Shown here in pieces: positions 63,053 to 64,000 of a stretch of DNA of 64,000 nucleotides. Every line of letters begins with the position of its first letter. Positions within the stretch are counted from its first letter, which is position 1. The DNA is from Roseimicrobium sp. ORNL1 (lineage in GTDB: Bacteria > Verrucomicrobiota > Verrucomicrobiia > Verrucomicrobiales > Verrucomicrobiaceae), in contig NZ_CP049143.1 in NCBI RefSeq assembly GCF_011044495.1, forward strand, positions 7,626,001 through 7,690,000, in the 5' to 3' direction. The position numbers and the translations under genes are program-made. The notes under the pieces are model-generated. The model worked only from the letters and a program-made list of their open reading frames with translations. It ran no database searches and was not told the origin of the DNA.

Positions 63053-63910
63053 ATGAGTGACGGCCCTGACATTCTCGAAGTACGGCGCGACGGCCATGAA
63101 AAGCGTCGCCCGGTCGAGCATGACGTGCGCTCCGAGGCCAAGCCTGCGGAGAAAGCGCCGAGGCCTGCGCATGCACCTATTAAGCGGGCACCGGTCGAGG
63201 ATGAGAAAGAGGACGGCTTCTTCGCCAAACACAAGATCAAGCTCATCATCGGCATCGTCGTCGCTGGCTGTGGAGCCTACTTCGCCTTGCAGACGGGTGG
63301 CCCGAAGGAGGCTTCCAAGCCGGCGCCCAAGGAGCGCATGTTTAGCATCGCGCTGCCTCCGCCTCCACCCCCACCTCCCCCACCCCCGCCTCCGCCGCCG
63401 AAGATTCAGCAGCCGAAGGAAGAGCCTGAGGAGAAGATGGTGGAACAGACTCCGGTGAATGAACCGGAGCCCGAGCCCGCACCTGCGAAGATGGATGAAC
63501 CTCCGCCCGCAGCGCTGGGTACGAATGTTCAAGGCAGCGGTCCGCCGGATGGTTTTGGACTGGCGTCCGGCCGTGGTGGTGGTGGTGGCATCGGCGGAGC
63601 CGGTGGTCTGGGTCGTGGTCGCGGCGGCAGCAAGTATGGCTGGTATGCCTCACAGGTGCAGAGCCGCATCGCCGAGGCCATGCGGCAAAACTCCCGCACG
63701 AAGAGCGCCAGCATGAGTGTGCAGGTGCGCATCTGGGCGGATGCCAATGGATTGGTGACGCGCGCGACGATTGCCGGCAGCAGCGGCGACGCGGAGCTGG
63801 ATCGCGCCATCCGTGACGAAGTTCTCACCGGGCTGCGTTTGCAGCAGCCGCCTCCGGCAGACATGCCCATGCCAATCGTTCTGCGTCTCAGCGCGCGCCG
63901 CCCAGGCTAG
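63053..63910 (+). CDS. TonB-family energy transducer
   Basis: A 285-residue protein with a charged cytoplasmic head of about 60 residues, one membrane helix (about 61-81, IKLIIGIVVAGCGAYFALQ), a stretch of 14 prolines near residue 103 and a Pro/Glu-rich periplasmic spacer with a Gly-rich end, then a TonB C-terminal domain (about 200-285) with VQSRIAEAM, MSVQVRIWADANGLVTRATI and GDAELDRAIRD. TonB couples ExbB/ExbD proton motion to outer-membrane receptors. A TonB-dependent receptor is not in the window but may follow. The poly-Pro run is coded by repeated CCN codons and could cause ribosome pausing. Confidence 0.92.
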   Translation: MSDGPDILEVRRDGHEKRRPVEHDVRSEAKPAEKAPRPAHAPIKRAPVEDEKEDGFFAKHKIKLIIGIVVAGCGAYFALQTGGPKEASKPAPKERMFSIALPPPPPPPPPPPPPPPKIQQPKEEPEEKMVEQTPVNEPEPEPAPAKMDEPPPAALGTNVQGSGPPDGFGLASGRGGGGGIGGAGGLGRGRGGSKYGWYASQVQSRIAEAMRQNSRTKSASMSVQVRIWADANGLVTRATIAGSSGDAELDRAIRDEVLTGLRLQQPPPADMPMPIVLRLSARRPG

Positions 63911-63940
63911 CCCTGCTGCCCCACTCCCCCAAGTTTCATC

Positions 63941-64000
63941 ATGCTTGTTGTCGTTACAAAGTTCCTTCGCAAACATCTCCCAGTCCTGATCGCAGGCCTG
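63941..64000 (+). CDS. Start of a further operon gene, truncated by the window end
   Basis: An ATG 30 bases after the TonB stop opens a frame to the last base of the window. The 20 visible residues (MLVVVTKFLRKHLPVLIAGL) are a basic then hydrophobic segment like a signal peptide. Given its place after exbB-exbD-tonB it is probably a secreted member of the same operon, but nothing more can be read. Confidence 0.5.
   Translation, partial: MLVVVTKFLRKHLPVLIAGL

Overview
The window looks like a chromosome segment of a Verrucomicrobiota bacterium (Verrucomicrobiae, close to the Verrucomicrobiaceae). This is inferred from gene content. There are two DUF1549/DUF1553 (PSCyt/PSD1) genes each paired with a DUF1501 gene, giant secreted ThuA/dehydrogenase-type modular proteins, DUF1080 and SUMF1-type secreted proteins, many Sec and Tat signal peptides, high GC, and start codons preceded by C-rich leaders rather than Shine-Dalgarno sequences. 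About 46 protein genes and one tRNA (Cys, GCA) are supported. No rRNA, CRISPR array, transposase or phage module was seen.

Layout. 1-2.9 kb: end of a cell-surface polysaccharide locus (GT4 transferase cut by the window edge, pyruvyltransferase, GT-B transferase). 2.9-12.4 kb: secreted and housekeeping genes (PQQ propeller, MsrB, MtnA, AEC transporter, DUF1080 protein, two tiny paralogous membrane proteins, SGNH hydrolase, TrmL, PagL-like deacylase, esterase). 12.4-15.5 kb: an intergenic region of nested palindromes, then bioF and a convergent GT4 gene. 15.7-24.6 kb: DUF1501/PSCyt pair, unknown secreted protein, Tat-exported amine oxidase and PL10 pectate lyase. 25-29.2 kb: RecQ, a membrane protein, tRNA-Cys and an EVE-NucS nuclease. 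29.2-35.9 kb: a tight run of membrane glycosyltransferase with a terpene-cyclase-like domain, a UbiA-family prenyltransferase and a two-domain glycosyltransferase. 36-48.3 kb: TIM-barrel isomerase, a 1509-residue modular protein, two unknown secreted proteins, RNase HI and a ThuA/cytochrome c protein. 48.4-50.8 kb: NarL-type two-component system. 51.1-55.7 kb: second PSCyt/DUF1501 pair. 55.7-60.5 kb: PhoX phosphatase, TPR protein, SUMF1-like protein. 60.7-64 kb: ExbB-ExbD-TonB operon whose ExbB carries a DUF2341-LamG ectodomain, then a truncated gene.

How it fits together. Much of the window suggests a heterotrophic polymer degrader: periplasmic oxidoreductases and hydrolases, pectate lyase, and TonB-type energised uptake. 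The best candidates for something undescribed are (a) the 29.2-35.9 kb operon, which joins a PMT-like membrane domain to a toroid carrying a QxxxGxW motif and a DSDDTA motif and is translationally coupled to a UbiA prenyltransferase; (b) two 36-45-residue membrane proteins sharing a GTTEM motif and, in part, a repeated leader; (c) an EVE-nuclease gene directly behind tRNA-Cys; and (d) several families of inverted-pair palindromes, one with compensatory stem changes and one pair nested inside another.
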